34,810 bases of DNA from Actinomycetes bacterium (GCA_022601135.1 JAHZJB010000102.1:1-34810), one strand, 5' to 3'; positions 23,317 to 32,440 are shown, counted from the stretch's first letter. Notes: generated by a model not told the origin, from the letters alone. Made by a program: numbers and translations.

Positions 23317-24366
23317 ATGGCCCTACGTGTGGTCCAGTGGGCGACCGGTGGAGTGGGCACGGCTGCCGTGAAGGCTGTGCTGGAACATCCCGGACTGGAG
23401 CTCGTCGGGTGTTGGGTGCATTCGGCAGGCAAAGCGGGCCGCGATGTCGGCGAGCTGGTCGGCACTGATCCGCTCGGGGTCACCGCGACCCGCAGCATCG
23501 AGGAGATCCTGGCACTGGACGCCGATGCGGTCATCTACAGTCCGTTGCTGGCCAACCCCGATGAGGTCGCGTCGCTGCTGAGGTCGGGTAAGAACGTCGT
23601 CACCCCGGTGGGCTGGCTGTACCCGAGTGAGCGGAGCGGCGCCCCGCTGCGGGACGCCGCGCTCGAAGGCGGTGTTACGTTGCACGGCACCGGTATTGCA
23701 CCGGGCGGGATCAGCGAAAAGTTCCCGTTGATGTTTTCGGCGCTGGCTACAGGTGTCACGTTTGTCCGGGCTGAGGAGTACTCGGACCTGCGAACCTACG
23801 AAGCGCCCGACGTGCTGAGGTACGTGATGGGCTTCGGTGGATCGCCGGATCAGGCCTTGACCGGGCCGATGCAGAAGATGTTGGACGCTGGATTCATCCA
23901 AGCCGTACGAATGTGTGTGGACCAGTTGGGTTTTGCCGCCGAACCCCAGGTGCGGGCATCCCAGGAGGTGGCGGTCGCCACCGCGGTGATCGACTCGCCG
24001 ATAGGGCCGATCCAGCCCGGGCAGGTCGCGGGCCGTAGGTTCAATTGGGAGGCGCTGGCCGACGGCGAAACCGTGGTGCGGGTGACGGTGAACTGGCTGA
24101 TGGGCGAGCAGAACCTGGATCCGGCGTGGTCGTTCGGCCCGGAGGGGCAGCGTTACGAGATTGAGGTGCGCGGGAACCCCACCGTCACGGTGTCGGTCAA
24201 AGGCTTCCAGTCCCAGGTCGGGGAGCAGGGCCCGGAGTGCGGCGTCGTCGGCACAGCGGCGCACTGTGTGAACTCGATCCCCGCGGTGTGCGCGGCCGCG
24301 CCCGGCATCGCCACCTACCTGGACCTTCCGCTGATAAGCGGCACGGCAGCGCCCCGCCTCCGTTGA
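23317..24366 (+). CDS. Dihydrodipicolinate-reductase-like NAD(P)-dependent oxidoreductase
   Basis: A 349-aa enzyme with an N-terminal Rossmann domain: RVVQWATGGVGTAAVKAVLE holds the GGxG nucleotide loop (11-14), then VGCWVHSAGKAGRDVGEL. The catalytic part (GTGIAPGGISEKFPLMFSAL) matches the DapB-like/2,4-diaminopentanoate dehydrogenase-like group common in actinobacteria. These are not true lysine-pathway DapB enzymes; the substrate is unknown, possibly an amino- or keto-acid linked to lipid metabolism. ATG 23317 is supported by GGGGAGGAGAGGGC directly upstream; the frame to 23278 adds a poor Arg-rich extension. It matches, by position, M. tuberculosis Rv1059 as I recall it. Followed 85 bp later by a patatin gene on the same strand. 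Confidence 0.82.
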   Translation: MALRVVQWATGGVGTAAVKAVLEHPGLELVGCWVHSAGKAGRDVGELVGTDPLGVTATRSIEEILALDADAVIYSPLLANPDEVASLLRSGKNVVTPVGWLYPSERSGAPLRDAALEGGVTLHGTGIAPGGISEKFPLMFSALATGVTFVRAEEYSDLRTYEAPDVLRYVMGFGGSPDQALTGPMQKMLDAGFIQAVRMCVDQLGFAAEPQVRASQEVAVATAVIDSPIGPIQPGQVAGRRFNWEALADGETVVRVTVNWLMGEQNLDPAWSFGPEGQRYEIEVRGNPTVTVSVKGFQSQVGEQGPECGVVGTAAHCVNSIPAVCAAAPGIATYLDLPLISGTAAPRLR

Positions 24367-24451
24367 ACACCGCCCCTACGCCCTGACTAGCATTGGTGAT
24401 CGTGAACCGGGCACGAGTGACGGACGAAGATCACCAACCGGTGGGCGGTTC

Positions 24452-25327
24452 ATGACGGCTGGCAAACGTGCGCTGGTGCTCGCCGGCGGTGGACTGGCCG
24501 GCATCGCCTGGGAGACCGGTGTCCTGCTGGGGATTTCGGAGGAGTCTGCCGAGGCGTGCCAGATACTGCTCGACTCCGACGTCCTGCTTGGAACCTCCGC
24601 CGGTTCGGCGGTCGCCGCGCAGATCTGCAGCGGCCTGTCGTTGGACGAGTTATTCGAAAAGCAGGTGGCGGCAGGCGAGAGCCGCGAGATCCATCCGGGT
24701 GTGTCCGTAGACGCCATCGCCGAGTTGTTCCTGCCGGCGGTGCTCACCCCGGGCAAGACCAGGACGCAGCGGCTGCGCCAGATCGGTGCGGTGGCCTTGG
24801 ATGTCTCGAGGCGCGCCGGGGCCGTATCCGCCGCAAGGCGCAGATCGGTGATCGAATGGCGGCTGCCCGTTCACGACTGGCCACAGCGGACCCTACGCAT
24901 TACCGGAATCGACATTGCCACAGGTGAACTGGTGGTATTCGACAACGAATCCGGGGTCGAACTGGTCGACGCCGTCGCCGCCAGCTGCGCGGTGCCCGGG
25001 GCGTGGCCTCCGGTGCTGATCGGCGATCGACAGTTCATGGATGGCGGGGTGGGCAGCGCGGTAAACATCTCGGCGGCGCATGACTGCGCCGAAGCAGTAG
25101 TCCTGGTGCCTGCCGGAGTGGACGCGCCTTCGCCATGGGGGACCCCCGCGGCGGAGGAGATTGACGCATTTCCCGGCAGGACGCTGGCGGTGTTCGCCGA
25201 TCCGGAGTCGCTCACGGCCTTCGGACCCGACTCGCTGGATCCAGCCTGCCGCCGGCCGTCCGCACAGGCCGGTCGGGTTCAGGGTCGCCGCGTGGCGGAT
25301 CGGGTAGCCAGTTTCTTAAGGTTGTGA
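24452..25327 (+). CDS. Patatin-like phospholipase (Rv1062-like)
   Basis: A 291-aa acyl hydrolase. The oxyanion motif AGGGLAG (11-17), nucleophile GTSAGS with Ser49, and catalytic DGG with Asp197 form the patatin Ser-Asp dyad that hydrolyses acyl esters of phospholipids or other lipids. There is no signal peptide. The start at ATG 24452 has GGTGGGCGG nearby. Its 3' end overlaps that of the opposite-strand patatin gene by 12 bp. Two neighbouring patatins facing each other match the Rv1062/Rv1063c arrangement from memory. True substrate unknown. Confidence 0.88.
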   Translation: MTAGKRALVLAGGGLAGIAWETGVLLGISEESAEACQILLDSDVLLGTSAGSAVAAQICSGLSLDELFEKQVAAGESREIHPGVSVDAIAELFLPAVLTPGKTRTQRLRQIGAVALDVSRRAGAVSAARRRSVIEWRLPVHDWPQRTLRITGIDIATGELVVFDNESGVELVDAVAASCAVPGAWPPVLIGDRQFMDGGVGSAVNISAAHDCAEAVVLVPAGVDAPSPWGTPAAEEIDAFPGRTLAVFADPESLTAFGPDSLDPACRRPSAQAGRVQGRRVADRVASFLRL

Positions 25328-26314
25328 CGCACCCTCTTCGAGGGTGTCGAGGTCGTCAAGTGCGTCGAGTGCCACGCTGGCGAGTTCCTGCCCGACCTCG
25401 ATGACCTCGGCCGCGCGATGGAAGTCCAGGCTGCGGCACACCGTCCGGGGAACCTCGACAAGCAGGTCGGGCGGATAGGAAGCCAACGTATGGCGCGCCA
25501 ACGCACTCTGTGCGATGTCGATGGTTCGGTTCATCACCTCGAAACCGCCTAGTCTGGGGGCCGCAGGCAGGCTTCGGTTCTCGTCATCCGCGTCACCGTC
25601 GTCATCGGTGTTGGTGCTGAACCGGCCCAATACCGCACGACCCGTTTGGGTTTCGAGAAGTGACCGGGCAGTCTTGGAATCGAGCAGAGACGAGGTACTG
25701 CGCCACATACGGTTCAGCAAGTCCGTGGTAAGACTCTCGCCCATACCCGGTCCCGATTGCGGATCCTTACCGGACAGGCTCACGGCGATCGTGACGTCGG
25801 CGTTGGCGGCCGCGATCGGCGCCATAGGGATCGGGTCGAGGATGCCACCGTCGGCGAGTAGCCGGCCGTCGAGCACGTGGGGCGTGATGACACCGGGTAT
25901 CGCGATCGACGCCCGGATCGCGTCGTCCACCGGGCCGCGCTGCATCCACACCGATCTGCCGGCAATCAGGTCGGTGGCCACCGACGTGAACGGTATGGGC
26001 AATTCCTCGACGGTGACCGTGCCGAGAATCTCGCGCACCGCCAACAGGATCTTCTCCGCGCGTAACACGCCGGCCGAGGTGATCGACGGGTCCAGCAGAC
26101 GCAGTACTGCGCCCTGAGTCAACGAGCTTGCCCACGAAACATATTCATCGAGCTTGCCGGCCGCCTCCAGCCCACCGACCAATGCGCCCATAGAAGACCC
26201 GGCAATGCCGACGACCTCGTGGCCCCGCTCGTGCAGCTCGTTGATGACCCCGATGTGCGCGTAACCGCGCGCCCCACCGCTGCCCAGTGCCAGTGCGACC
26301 CGCATGGATCCCAT
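25316..26314 (-). CDS. Patatin-like phospholipase, NTE/RssA type (Rv1063c-like)
   Basis: A 332-aa protein with GSGGARGYAHIG (11-22), nucleophile GSSMG with Ser41 and catalytic Asp155 in DGGILDPIP, the NTE/RssA branch that differs from the neighbouring patatin in the GxSxG residues and the IP after DGG. The C-terminal ~130 residues are not part of the core and hold an Asp-rich linker (TDDDGDADDE, about 236-245). It is cytosolic or peripheral. ATG 26314 has AGAGG at suitable spacing; the in-frame ATG at 26305 is an alternative. Its tail overlaps the convergent patatin gene by 12 bp, so the two transcripts can form an antisense pair. Confidence 0.9.
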   Translation of the reverse strand: MGSMRVALALGSGGARGYAHIGVINELHERGHEVVGIAGSSMGALVGGLEAAGKLDEYVSWASSLTQGAVLRLLDPSITSAGVLRAEKILLAVREILGTVTVEELPIPFTSVATDLIAGRSVWMQRGPVDDAIRASIAIPGVITPHVLDGRLLADGGILDPIPMAPIAAANADVTIAVSLSGKDPQSGPGMGESLTTDLLNRMWRSTSSLLDSKTARSLLETQTGRAVLGRFSTNTDDDGDADDENRSLPAAPRLGGFEVMNRTIDIAQSALARHTLASYPPDLLVEVPRTVCRSLDFHRAAEVIEVGQELASVALDALDDLDTLEEGASQP

Positions 26315-26491
26315 TCTGCGCCTCTGTGGTTCCCTGTGGCGCGACGTCCGCGCGATCGCCCCGCGGTTTACCTCGGGCCGGAACGCGGGGATGCCGTCAG
26401 CGGAGCTGATCCCGACACTTGGGTAACGCCTTGGCGTTCTCCCGGCTCAATGTCCGCGACTGCGTGACGCACATGGTGGAGGGACTGCGGG

Positions 26492-26929
26492 CTAGCCGCA
26501 CAGCCCTTCGACGGCCGCATCCACGGCTACGATGACCGCGGATTGTTGCCCGGGGGAGAGCTCCGACCAGGGACTGCCGAAGGTGCCGGGGCCGGCCGAC
26601 TCCGTGCTCTGGATCGTCTTCAGGTAGGGCTCTATCTGTGCCCGCGGCTCGCCACCCTGCTGCTCCATCCAGATCCTCGCAGCTCGGCATGCCTGGAAGT
26701 AGTCGTCCTCGGTGGATTCGGCGGGGGCACCGACGGCGGTAGTCACCCCGCCGGGGGACACCCCGACGTCGCCGGGCGCGACAGATGTCGAGGGGCTCGC
26801 CGTGCCGGTCGAGTAAGTGGTGGACGTTGTCGCGGAGGGCGCAGTCGGCTCAGTGCCCGACGAGCATCCCGACAGGATCGCCAGCCCCGCCGCGGCGGCG
26901 CACAGCGAGTGAAGCGGGTAACCGCGCAT
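26492..26929 (-). CDS. lpqV: Lipoprotein LpqV-like
   Basis: A 145-aa lipoprotein. The signal peptide ends in lipobox ILSGC with Cys22, so Lgt/LspA would lipidate it at the outer face of the membrane. A Ser/Thr/Pro-rich spacer (23-70) precedes a compact C-terminal domain starting EDDYFQACRAARIWMEQQ, with Cys81 and the penultimate Cys144 likely forming a disulfide. Function unknown. Name is given by position next to the Rv1063c-like patatin and by the lipobox; no search confirms orthology. Confidence 0.8.
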   Translation of the reverse strand: MRGYPLHSLCAAAAGLAILSGCSSGTEPTAPSATTSTTYSTGTASPSTSVAPGDVGVSPGGVTTAVGAPAESTEDDYFQACRAARIWMEQQGGEPRAQIEPYLKTIQSTESAGPGTFGSPWSELSPGQQSAVIVAVDAAVEGLCG

Positions 26930-27181
26930 GCCGCCAATCTATGCACCGATGCTCGGGGCGCCGCTGTCAGGGCTGGTTTCCGCAGCTAGAGCAGGCTCGG
27001 CGGGCGCTTCGGCCGACCTGCCGGTCGCCGATCTAGAGGTCCGCGTCGAGTTCCGGCCTATCCTCGGGGCGCCAGGGAACGTCGGTGCCTGACACGGTGC
27101 CCGAGACGTTGTGCGCGAAGGGGCAGCAGACCGCTCAAGGGCACTTTAGTCTTGGCACACCATCGGCTTGAGCGAGGTCCC

Positions 27182-28714
27182 ATGCACATCGAGGCACACG
27201 ATCCACATCACCTTGCCGAGCCCGATCTACGGGACAAGGGGCTCTCGCGCAATGCCGTCGGCCTGCTGGGCGGCACTGTTCTGGGGATTTCGTCGGTGGC
27301 GCCTGCCTATGCGCTCACGGCGACGATCGGCATTCTGGTCGCCGAGGCCGGATCGAAGATGGTCGTTGTCATCATCGCCGGCTTCTTACCAATGTTCTTT
27401 GCCGCGTATGCATATCGTGAACTCAACAAGGTGGCGCCCGATTGTGGGACATCGTTCACCTGGACCACGAAGGCGTTCGGTCCCTACATCGGCTGGATCG
27501 GCGGATGGGCGGCGGTGATGGCCACCGTGATCGTGTTGTCCAACCTTGCCGGGGTTGCGGTCCAGTTCTTCTATCAGTTCGTCGGCGACGTATTCGGAAG
27601 CGGCAGCGTCTCCGCGATGTGGCAGAACCCGGTGATCAATGTCCTGACATGTCTGGCTTTCTTGGCGGTGGCGACCACGATCGCCTATCGCGGGATCACC
27701 ACCACTGAACGCGTGCAGTTCGTTCTGGTCGGTTTCCAGATGGCCGTGTTGCTGACCTTCGCGGTGATCGCGATCGTGAAGTCACAGTCGTCGGACACCG
27801 GCATCCCGTTCAGTTTTGACTGGTTCAGCCCGGCCGGGCTGACGATGTCGGCGTTCATCGCCGGCCTGTCCGGCTCGATCTTCGCGTTCTGGGGCTGGGA
27901 TACCGCACTGACGGTGAATGAGGAATCACGCGACTCCGATCGCACACCCGGCCGCGCCGCCCTTCTCTGTGTGGTGTCGATTCTGTTGACCTATCTGCTA
28001 GTGGCCATTGCGACGCAGATGTACGCGGGGGTGGGCACCGAGGGTGTCGGCCTGGGCAATGAGGAGATCGAGGACAACGTGTTCGGCGCGCTTGCAGAGC
28101 CGATTCTGGGCGAGCCGCTGCACCTGTTCCTGTTTCTGGCGGTGTTGGCGTCGAGCGCCGCAAGCCTTATCACCACGTTTCTGCCCACGTCACGCACGAT
28201 GTTGGCGATGGGAACCTACAAGGCGTTTCCGGATTCCTTCGCCAAGATCCATCCCCGCTTCATGACGCCGTCCTTCGCGACCGTGGCCGCCGGTGTTGGA
28301 GCAGCGGTGTTCTATTCGGCACTCACATTCCTCAGCGAGAGCGTGCTCACCGACACGATCTACTCACTGGGGATCATGATCTGCTTCTATTACGGCCTCA
28401 CTGCCTTCGGCTGTATCTGGTTCTTCCGCGACGAGTTGTTCGCCACCGCCGCCAACTTCGTCTTCAAGCTGCTGTTCCCAATGCTCGGTGGGCTTGGCCT
28501 GCTGACGGTGTTCGTGATCACCCTGCGCGACAGCGCATCACCCGACTATGGCAGCGGCGCCAGCATCGGCGGAGTCGGCCTGGTCCTCATTCTCGGCCTT
28601 GGGCTCATCGTGATCGGGGTGGCGTTCATGCTGATCATGCGCGCACGTCAGCCGGCGTTCTTCCGCGGTGAAACCCTGCGCAAAGACACTCCGGTGCTGG
28701 CGCAGGAACCGTAG
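27182..28714 (+). CDS. APC-superfamily amino acid permease
   Basis: A 510-aa secondary transporter with about 12 membrane helices. A charged N-terminus precedes GTVLGISSVAPAYALTATIG, the unwound helix-1 motif of APC carriers that contacts substrate. YRELNKVAPDCGTSFTWTT is the next conserved cytosolic loop, and FAFWGWDTALTVNEESRD is the helix-6 motif. It probably imports amino acids or amines with protons. ATG 27182 follows GCGAGG; the frame to 27152 gives a poor extension. It stands alone, convergent with the Abhydrolase_9 gene, in a slot where M. tuberculosis has other genes (see findings). Confidence 0.9.
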   Translation: MHIEAHDPHHLAEPDLRDKGLSRNAVGLLGGTVLGISSVAPAYALTATIGILVAEAGSKMVVVIIAGFLPMFFAAYAYRELNKVAPDCGTSFTWTTKAFGPYIGWIGGWAAVMATVIVLSNLAGVAVQFFYQFVGDVFGSGSVSAMWQNPVINVLTCLAFLAVATTIAYRGITTTERVQFVLVGFQMAVLLTFAVIAIVKSQSSDTGIPFSFDWFSPAGLTMSAFIAGLSGSIFAFWGWDTALTVNEESRDSDRTPGRAALLCVVSILLTYLLVAIATQMYAGVGTEGVGLGNEEIEDNVFGALAEPILGEPLHLFLFLAVLASSAASLITTFLPTSRTMLAMGTYKAFPDSFAKIHPRFMTPSFATVAAGVGAAVFYSALTFLSESVLTDTIYSLGIMICFYYGLTAFGCIWFFRDELFATAANFVFKLLFPMLGGLGLLTVFVITLRDSASPDYGSGASIGGVGLVLILGLGLIVIGVAFMLIMRARQPAFFRGETLRKDTPVLAQEP

Positions 28715-28730
28715 TCGCGGCCGCCCGCGA
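28715..28730. terminator. GC-rich hairpin between convergent genes
   Basis: TCGCGG and CCGCGA form a perfect six-pair stem with a CCGC loop directly after the permease stop. There is no T tract, as is common for mycobacterial terminators, so its strength is uncertain; it may serve both converging genes. Confidence 0.4.
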
Positions 28731-28756
28731 GGGCCCACTCGAAGTCAGCTGCCGGG

Positions 28757-30475
28757 CTAAGAGTTCTCGTCGCTCCACAGCAACGGACGCAACTTCTCGG
28801 TCTTTTCCTGGGACCAGCCCGGCGGAGAGAGGATCCACGCCCAAGCGTTGGCGATGTCCCTGACGTAGACGTGGCCGTGGCCGTCGGGAACGTTGATCGC
28901 CACCGCCATGTCCGCCGACACCTGAAGGAAAGTGACGATCGGAATCCACATCGTGTCCGGCGATACGTCGTAGCCGCGCGGTTCGCGCAACCAGTCTGGT
29001 TCGGCGAACAGCAGATCGGGACTCCACCAGGCGATCGGATCCGACGCGTGTTGCAGGTAGACGACTCGCGGCTGACCCCACGGATCGTCGGGTCGTTCGA
29101 GGTCGCGGGGTTCGGCCACGAACCGGACGTTGTCGCCGCTGTCGTAGATCGGTAGCCACTCCGGCGACCCGGGGTCGCGGTTGCGGGTCAGGTCAGTCCA
29201 GATGGTGTTGTTGAAGGTCGGACCGCTGAACAGGGCCCCATCGGTCCGTGCGATGAGGTTGTTCAGTGCGAGGAACGGCGCCTCACCGCCGAACGCACCC
29301 AGGCTCTCGCCGAATACCACCAGCTTGGGCCGTTTGGCCTCGGGCATCTCGCGGACCAGCTTGTCGACCGCCTCGAACAGCGCTTGGCCCGCCTGGCGCG
29401 CGTTCTCCTTGTCGACCAGGAATGACAGCCAACTGGGCAGGAACGAGTACTGCATGCTGACGATCGCGGTGTCGCCGTTGTACATGTACTCCAACGCCGA
29501 GGCCTCGGCTTCGTTGAGCCAGCCGGTCCCAGTCGTCGTGCCCACCGCGACCACGGCGCGGTTCAGTCCGCCGGTGCGCTGCAATTCCCGGGCGGCCAAC
29601 TCGGCTGTCTCCTTGATGTCTTCCGCCGAGTGCAAGCCCGCGTAGGCGCGGATCGGTTCGATCGCGGGGCTCCCGTTGAACTCGGTGAGTTGCTCGACCG
29701 TCGGGCCGGCGCTGACGAAGATGCGCCCCTGGTGGCCCAGCGACTCCCAACTGGCCAGTGATTCGGGCCCGCCGGAGCGCAGGGTCGAGGTGGGCTCGGC
29801 GATATAGGGATCGGTTTCGTCGTTGACCGCCGCGAACGTGCTGTTGATCGTGCTCATGGCGAAGCGCACCACGATGCCGTTGAGCAGTGCCACCGTCAGC
29901 GCGAACAGCAGTACAACCGTCACCACGGCCGAAACCCGCGGGGGAGCAAAGCGATTCAGCTGACGAACGAGAAAACGCGCCAGTCTGCCCACCAGTTGGC
30001 CGATTTCGACCAATACGAAAAGGGTGATCAGCGACAGTGCTGCGGCCAGCGGATAGTCCCAGAATCCCAGCCGCGGTACATCCATCAGGTCGCGAACATC
30101 GTCCTGCCAGCGGTGAAACCAGACGACCATCAGGAGCAACCCCACCGCGCCAACCGCGACCAGCACCAGCCACGCCCAGCGCGGCGCGGGAGGGCTGGAG
30201 TCTTTTGAGCGCATGTAGCGCACCAACCACACCGCGAAAACGCCTATGCCGTAGCCGATCGCGCCTGCACCACCGCTCACGAGCCCCTGAAACAGCGGTC
30301 CTCGCGGAAGCAGCGAGGGTGTCAACGAGAAAAACAGCATGACCAGGCCGACCGCCGAACCGGTAAACGTGTAGTGCCGAACCCACCACGCATGCCTGGC
30401 GGTCGGCAGCGCGTGCTCCGTTACGGCGTCCTGGCGGTCCTGGGTGCCTACGGGCGTCTCTGGGCTATCGGTCAC
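28757..30475 (-). CDS. Membrane-bound alpha/beta hydrolase, Abhydrolase_9 type (Rv1069c-like)
   Basis: A 572-aa protein. The N-terminal half has several hydrophobic segments (about 38-52, 65-87, 100-120, 140-160 and 182-205), as in the Abhydrolase_9 N-terminal domain. The C-terminal half is an alpha/beta hydrolase with nucleophile GESLG (Ser391) in KLVVFGESLGAFGGE and a C-terminal DGHGHVY carrying the likely catalytic His. It probably cleaves a lipid or ester at the membrane; substrate unknown. The GTG at 30475 begins nine bases after the echA8 stop codon, so it is the distal gene of an echA9-echA8 leftward run. Matches Rv1069c in order and architecture as I recall it. Confidence 0.88.
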   Translation of the reverse strand: MTDSPETPVGTQDRQDAVTEHALPTARHAWWVRHYTFTGSAVGLVMLFFSLTPSLLPRGPLFQGLVSGGAGAIGYGIGVFAVWLVRYMRSKDSSPPAPRWAWLVLVAVGAVGLLLMVVWFHRWQDDVRDLMDVPRLGFWDYPLAAALSLITLFVLVEIGQLVGRLARFLVRQLNRFAPPRVSAVVTVVLLFALTVALLNGIVVRFAMSTINSTFAAVNDETDPYIAEPTSTLRSGGPESLASWESLGHQGRIFVSAGPTVEQLTEFNGSPAIEPIRAYAGLHSAEDIKETAELAARELQRTGGLNRAVVAVGTTTGTGWLNEAEASALEYMYNGDTAIVSMQYSFLPSWLSFLVDKENARQAGQALFEAVDKLVREMPEAKRPKLVVFGESLGAFGGEAPFLALNNLIARTDGALFSGPTFNNTIWTDLTRNRDPGSPEWLPIYDSGDNVRFVAEPRDLERPDDPWGQPRVVYLQHASDPIAWWSPDLLFAEPDWLREPRGYDVSPDTMWIPIVTFLQVSADMAVAINVPDGHGHVYVRDIANAWAWILSPPGWSQEKTEKLRPLLWSDENS

Positions 30476-30484
30476 GCTCGAACT

Positions 30485-31267
30485 CTAACGGTGGGTGAAG
30501 TTCGCGGCCCGTTTCTCGGTGAAGGCATTCATCCCTTCGGTCTGGTCGTCGGTGGCGAAGGCGGAGTGGAACAGTCGCCGCTCGTAGAGCAGGCCTTCAG
30601 CGAGGGTGGACTCGAAAGCCCGGTTGACCGCCTCCTTGGCCATCCGCGACGCCGACAACGACATGCCCGCTATGGTCTCCGCAGTTGCCTCCGCTTCTTC
30701 GAGCAACGAGTCGGCCGCCACGACACGAGACACCAGGCCGGCGCGCTCGGCCTCCTCGGCGCCCATGTTGCGCCCGGTCAGGATCAGGTCCATGGCCTTG
30801 GCCTTGCCGATTGCGCGCGTCAGGCGCTGCGAACCACCCATGCCGGGCAGCACCCCCAACTTGATCTCGGGCTGACCGAACTTCGCCGTGTCCGACGCAA
30901 TCAGGATGTCGCACATCATCGCGAGTTCGCAGCCGCCGCCCAGCGCGTACCCCGCCACGGCTGCGATGGTCGGTGTGCGTGTTGCGGCGAACTGGTTCCA
31001 CGTAGCGAAGAAGTCGGCGGCGAACACGTCGGCGAACGAGAGGTTCGCCATCTCCTTGATGTCCGCCCCGGCCGCGAACGCCTTCTCGTTGCCCGTGACT
31101 ATGATCGCGCCAATACCGGGATCGTGGTCGAGTATGGCTGCGGCGGTAGTGACTTCCTTCATGACCTGGCTGTTGAGTGCGTTGAGCGCTTTGGGCCGGT
31201 TCAACGTGATGGTGGCGACCCGGCCCTTGCGAGTGACCAGAATCGTCTGGTAATCGGTTGCTGTCAC
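30485..31267 (-). CDS. echA8: Enoyl-CoA hydratase (crotonase)
   Basis: A 260-aa crotonase hydrating trans-2-enoyl-CoA in beta-oxidation. [11 protein letters not shown] (64-73 region) and the oxyanion-hole glycine run [11 protein letters not shown] lead to two acid/base glutamates, Glu114 and Glu134, with the usual 20-residue spacing; Glu134 is in [16 protein letters not shown]. Both are present, so it should be an active hydratase. The GTG start at 31267 is preceded by a leader with three tandem AGAGGA motifs (see the repeat feature). Gene name from family match and the adjacent echA9-like gene. The leftward hydrolase gene follows after nine bases. Confidence 0.95.
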   Translation of the reverse strand: MTATDYQTILVTRKGRVATITLNRPKALNALNSQVMKEVTTAAAILDHDPGIGAIIVTGNEKAFAAGADIKEMANLSFADVFAADFFATWNQFAATRTPTIAAVAGYALGGGCELAMMCDILIASDTAKFGQPEIKLGVLPGMGGSQRLTRAIGKAKAMDLILTGRNMGAEEAERAGLVSRVVAADSLLEEAEATAETIAGMSLSASRMAKEAVNRAFESTLAEGLLYERRLFHSAFATDDQTEGMNAFTEKRAANFTHR

Positions 31268-31273
31268 GGCTAC

Positions 31274-31313
31274 TCCTCTTTGGTCCTCTGCGGTCCTCTT
31301 TGGTCTTGCGCGG
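31274..31313 (-). repeat. Four 10-bp repeats carrying three Shine-Dalgarno motifs in the echA8 leader
   Basis: On the + strand the units are TCCTCTTTGG, TCCTCTGCGG, TCCTCTTTGG and TCTTGCGCGG. On the coding strand the first three each give AGAGGA, at 6, 16 and 26 nt before the GTG of echA8. Units one and three are identical. The nearest motif is ideally placed for initiation. Confidence 0.85.
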
Positions 31314-31357
31314 CCCTGCGCCCGGTCTGAACAAGCTTCTAACGTCCACTTCTCACG

Positions 31358-32440
31358 TCAGGTAGGGATCGTCAGGTCGGGATCGGCACAAACGAAGTAC
31401 CCGTCGACATCCTCGGCGGTGACTGCCGACAGTGACGCCGGCGACCATTGCGGGTTGCGGTCCTTGTCGATGAGCTGAGCGCGGATACCCTCGACCAAGT
31501 CGTGCGAATGCAGCGCGCCGCACGATGTTCGGAATTCCTGGCGCAGTACATCTTCCAGGGTGGGTAGGGACGCGGCACGGCGTACCGCCTCCAATGTCAC
31601 CGATACGGAAACAGGTGAGCGCGAGGCGATGAGGTCCGCCGCCTTGCCGGCGGCGGTGCCGCCAGTTCGGCCGGGGCCGGCATCGTGGACGCGCAGCGCC
31701 GCGACGATGTCGGACGCGGTTTGGCCCGCATAGCAATCGTCGATCCACTCCCGTTCGGCAAGCAGCGGACTCGGCGGGGGCTCCTCGGCATAGGCAGCGA
31801 CGGCGGCACCTATGTCGTCCGCCAGGATCGCGTCGGTGAATGCGCCCAGGCGCTCCTGGGGTACGTAGTGATCGGCGAACCCCATTGCGATGGCGTCCGC
31901 GCCGGTGAATGGAGCGCCCGTCAAGGCGACGTGGATGCCGAGCAGGCCGGGGGTTCGCGACAGAATGTAGGTTCCGCCGACGTCGGGAACGAATCCGATA
32001 CCGACCTCGGGCATCGCCATCTTGGTCGTCTCGGTGACCACCCGGACGCTGCCGTGGGCGCTGATCCCGACACCACCACCCATCGTGATGCCGTCCATCA
32101 CCGCGACATACGGCTTCGGGTAGCGCCCGATGTAGGCATTGAGTAGGTACTCCTCGGCCCAGAACTGCCGAGCGTCGGCTCCGCCGGCCTTTGCGCTGTG
32201 ATAGATGGCGACGACATCGCCGCCTGCGCACAGGCCGCGGTCGCCTGCACCCGAGATGAGGACCGCGCGCACCGTGTCGTCGTGCTCCCAATCGCGCAGC
32301 GCCGCCGAAATCCGGCGGACCATCGGATGAGTCAGCGAGTTGATCGCGTGGGGCCGGTTGAGGGTGAGCAACCCGACGCCGGCATCGGCAGGCCCGTCCA
32401 CGGAAACTAGGACATCCTCGTTTTCGTCCACGGAATGCAA
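31358..32440 (-). CDS. echA9: 3-hydroxyisobutyryl-CoA hydrolase-like / enoyl-CoA hydratase-isomerase
   Basis: A 360-aa member of the long crotonase branch (ECH_2). Signatures: GLCAGGDVVAIY (69-80), oxyanion MGGGVGIS (120-127), and AMPEVGIGFVPDVGGTYILS with Glu145 and Asp153 eight residues apart, as in 3-hydroxyisobutyryl-CoA hydrolase of valine breakdown. The C-terminal LEDVLRQEFRTS is also typical of that branch. Annotation as enoyl-CoA hydratase is traditional; hydrolase activity is more likely. TTG 32440 or GTG 32431 could start it; neither has a clear ribosome site. It lies 90 bp upstream of echA8 on the same strand. Confidence 0.9.
   Translation of the reverse strand: MHSVDENEDVLVSVDGPADAGVGLLTLNRPHAINSLTHPMVRRISAALRDWEHDDTVRAVLISGAGDRGLCAGGDVVAIYHSAKAGGADARQFWAEEYLLNAYIGRYPKPYVAVMDGITMGGGVGISAHGSVRVVTETTKMAMPEVGIGFVPDVGGTYILSRTPGLLGIHVALTGAPFTGADAIAMGFADHYVPQERLGAFTDAILADDIGAAVAAYAEEPPPSPLLAEREWIDDCYAGQTASDIVAALRVHDAGPGRTGGTAAGKAADLIASRSPVSVSVTLEAVRRAASLPTLEDVLRQEFRTSCGALHSHDLVEGIRAQLIDKDRNPQWSPASLSAVTAEDVDGYFVCADPDLTIPT

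Noticed and set aside
28999..30389. Long alternative - strand frame inside the Abhydrolase_9 gene
   Set aside because: Arg/Gly-rich, no motifs; the other frame has the GESLG nucleophile elbow and membrane helices.
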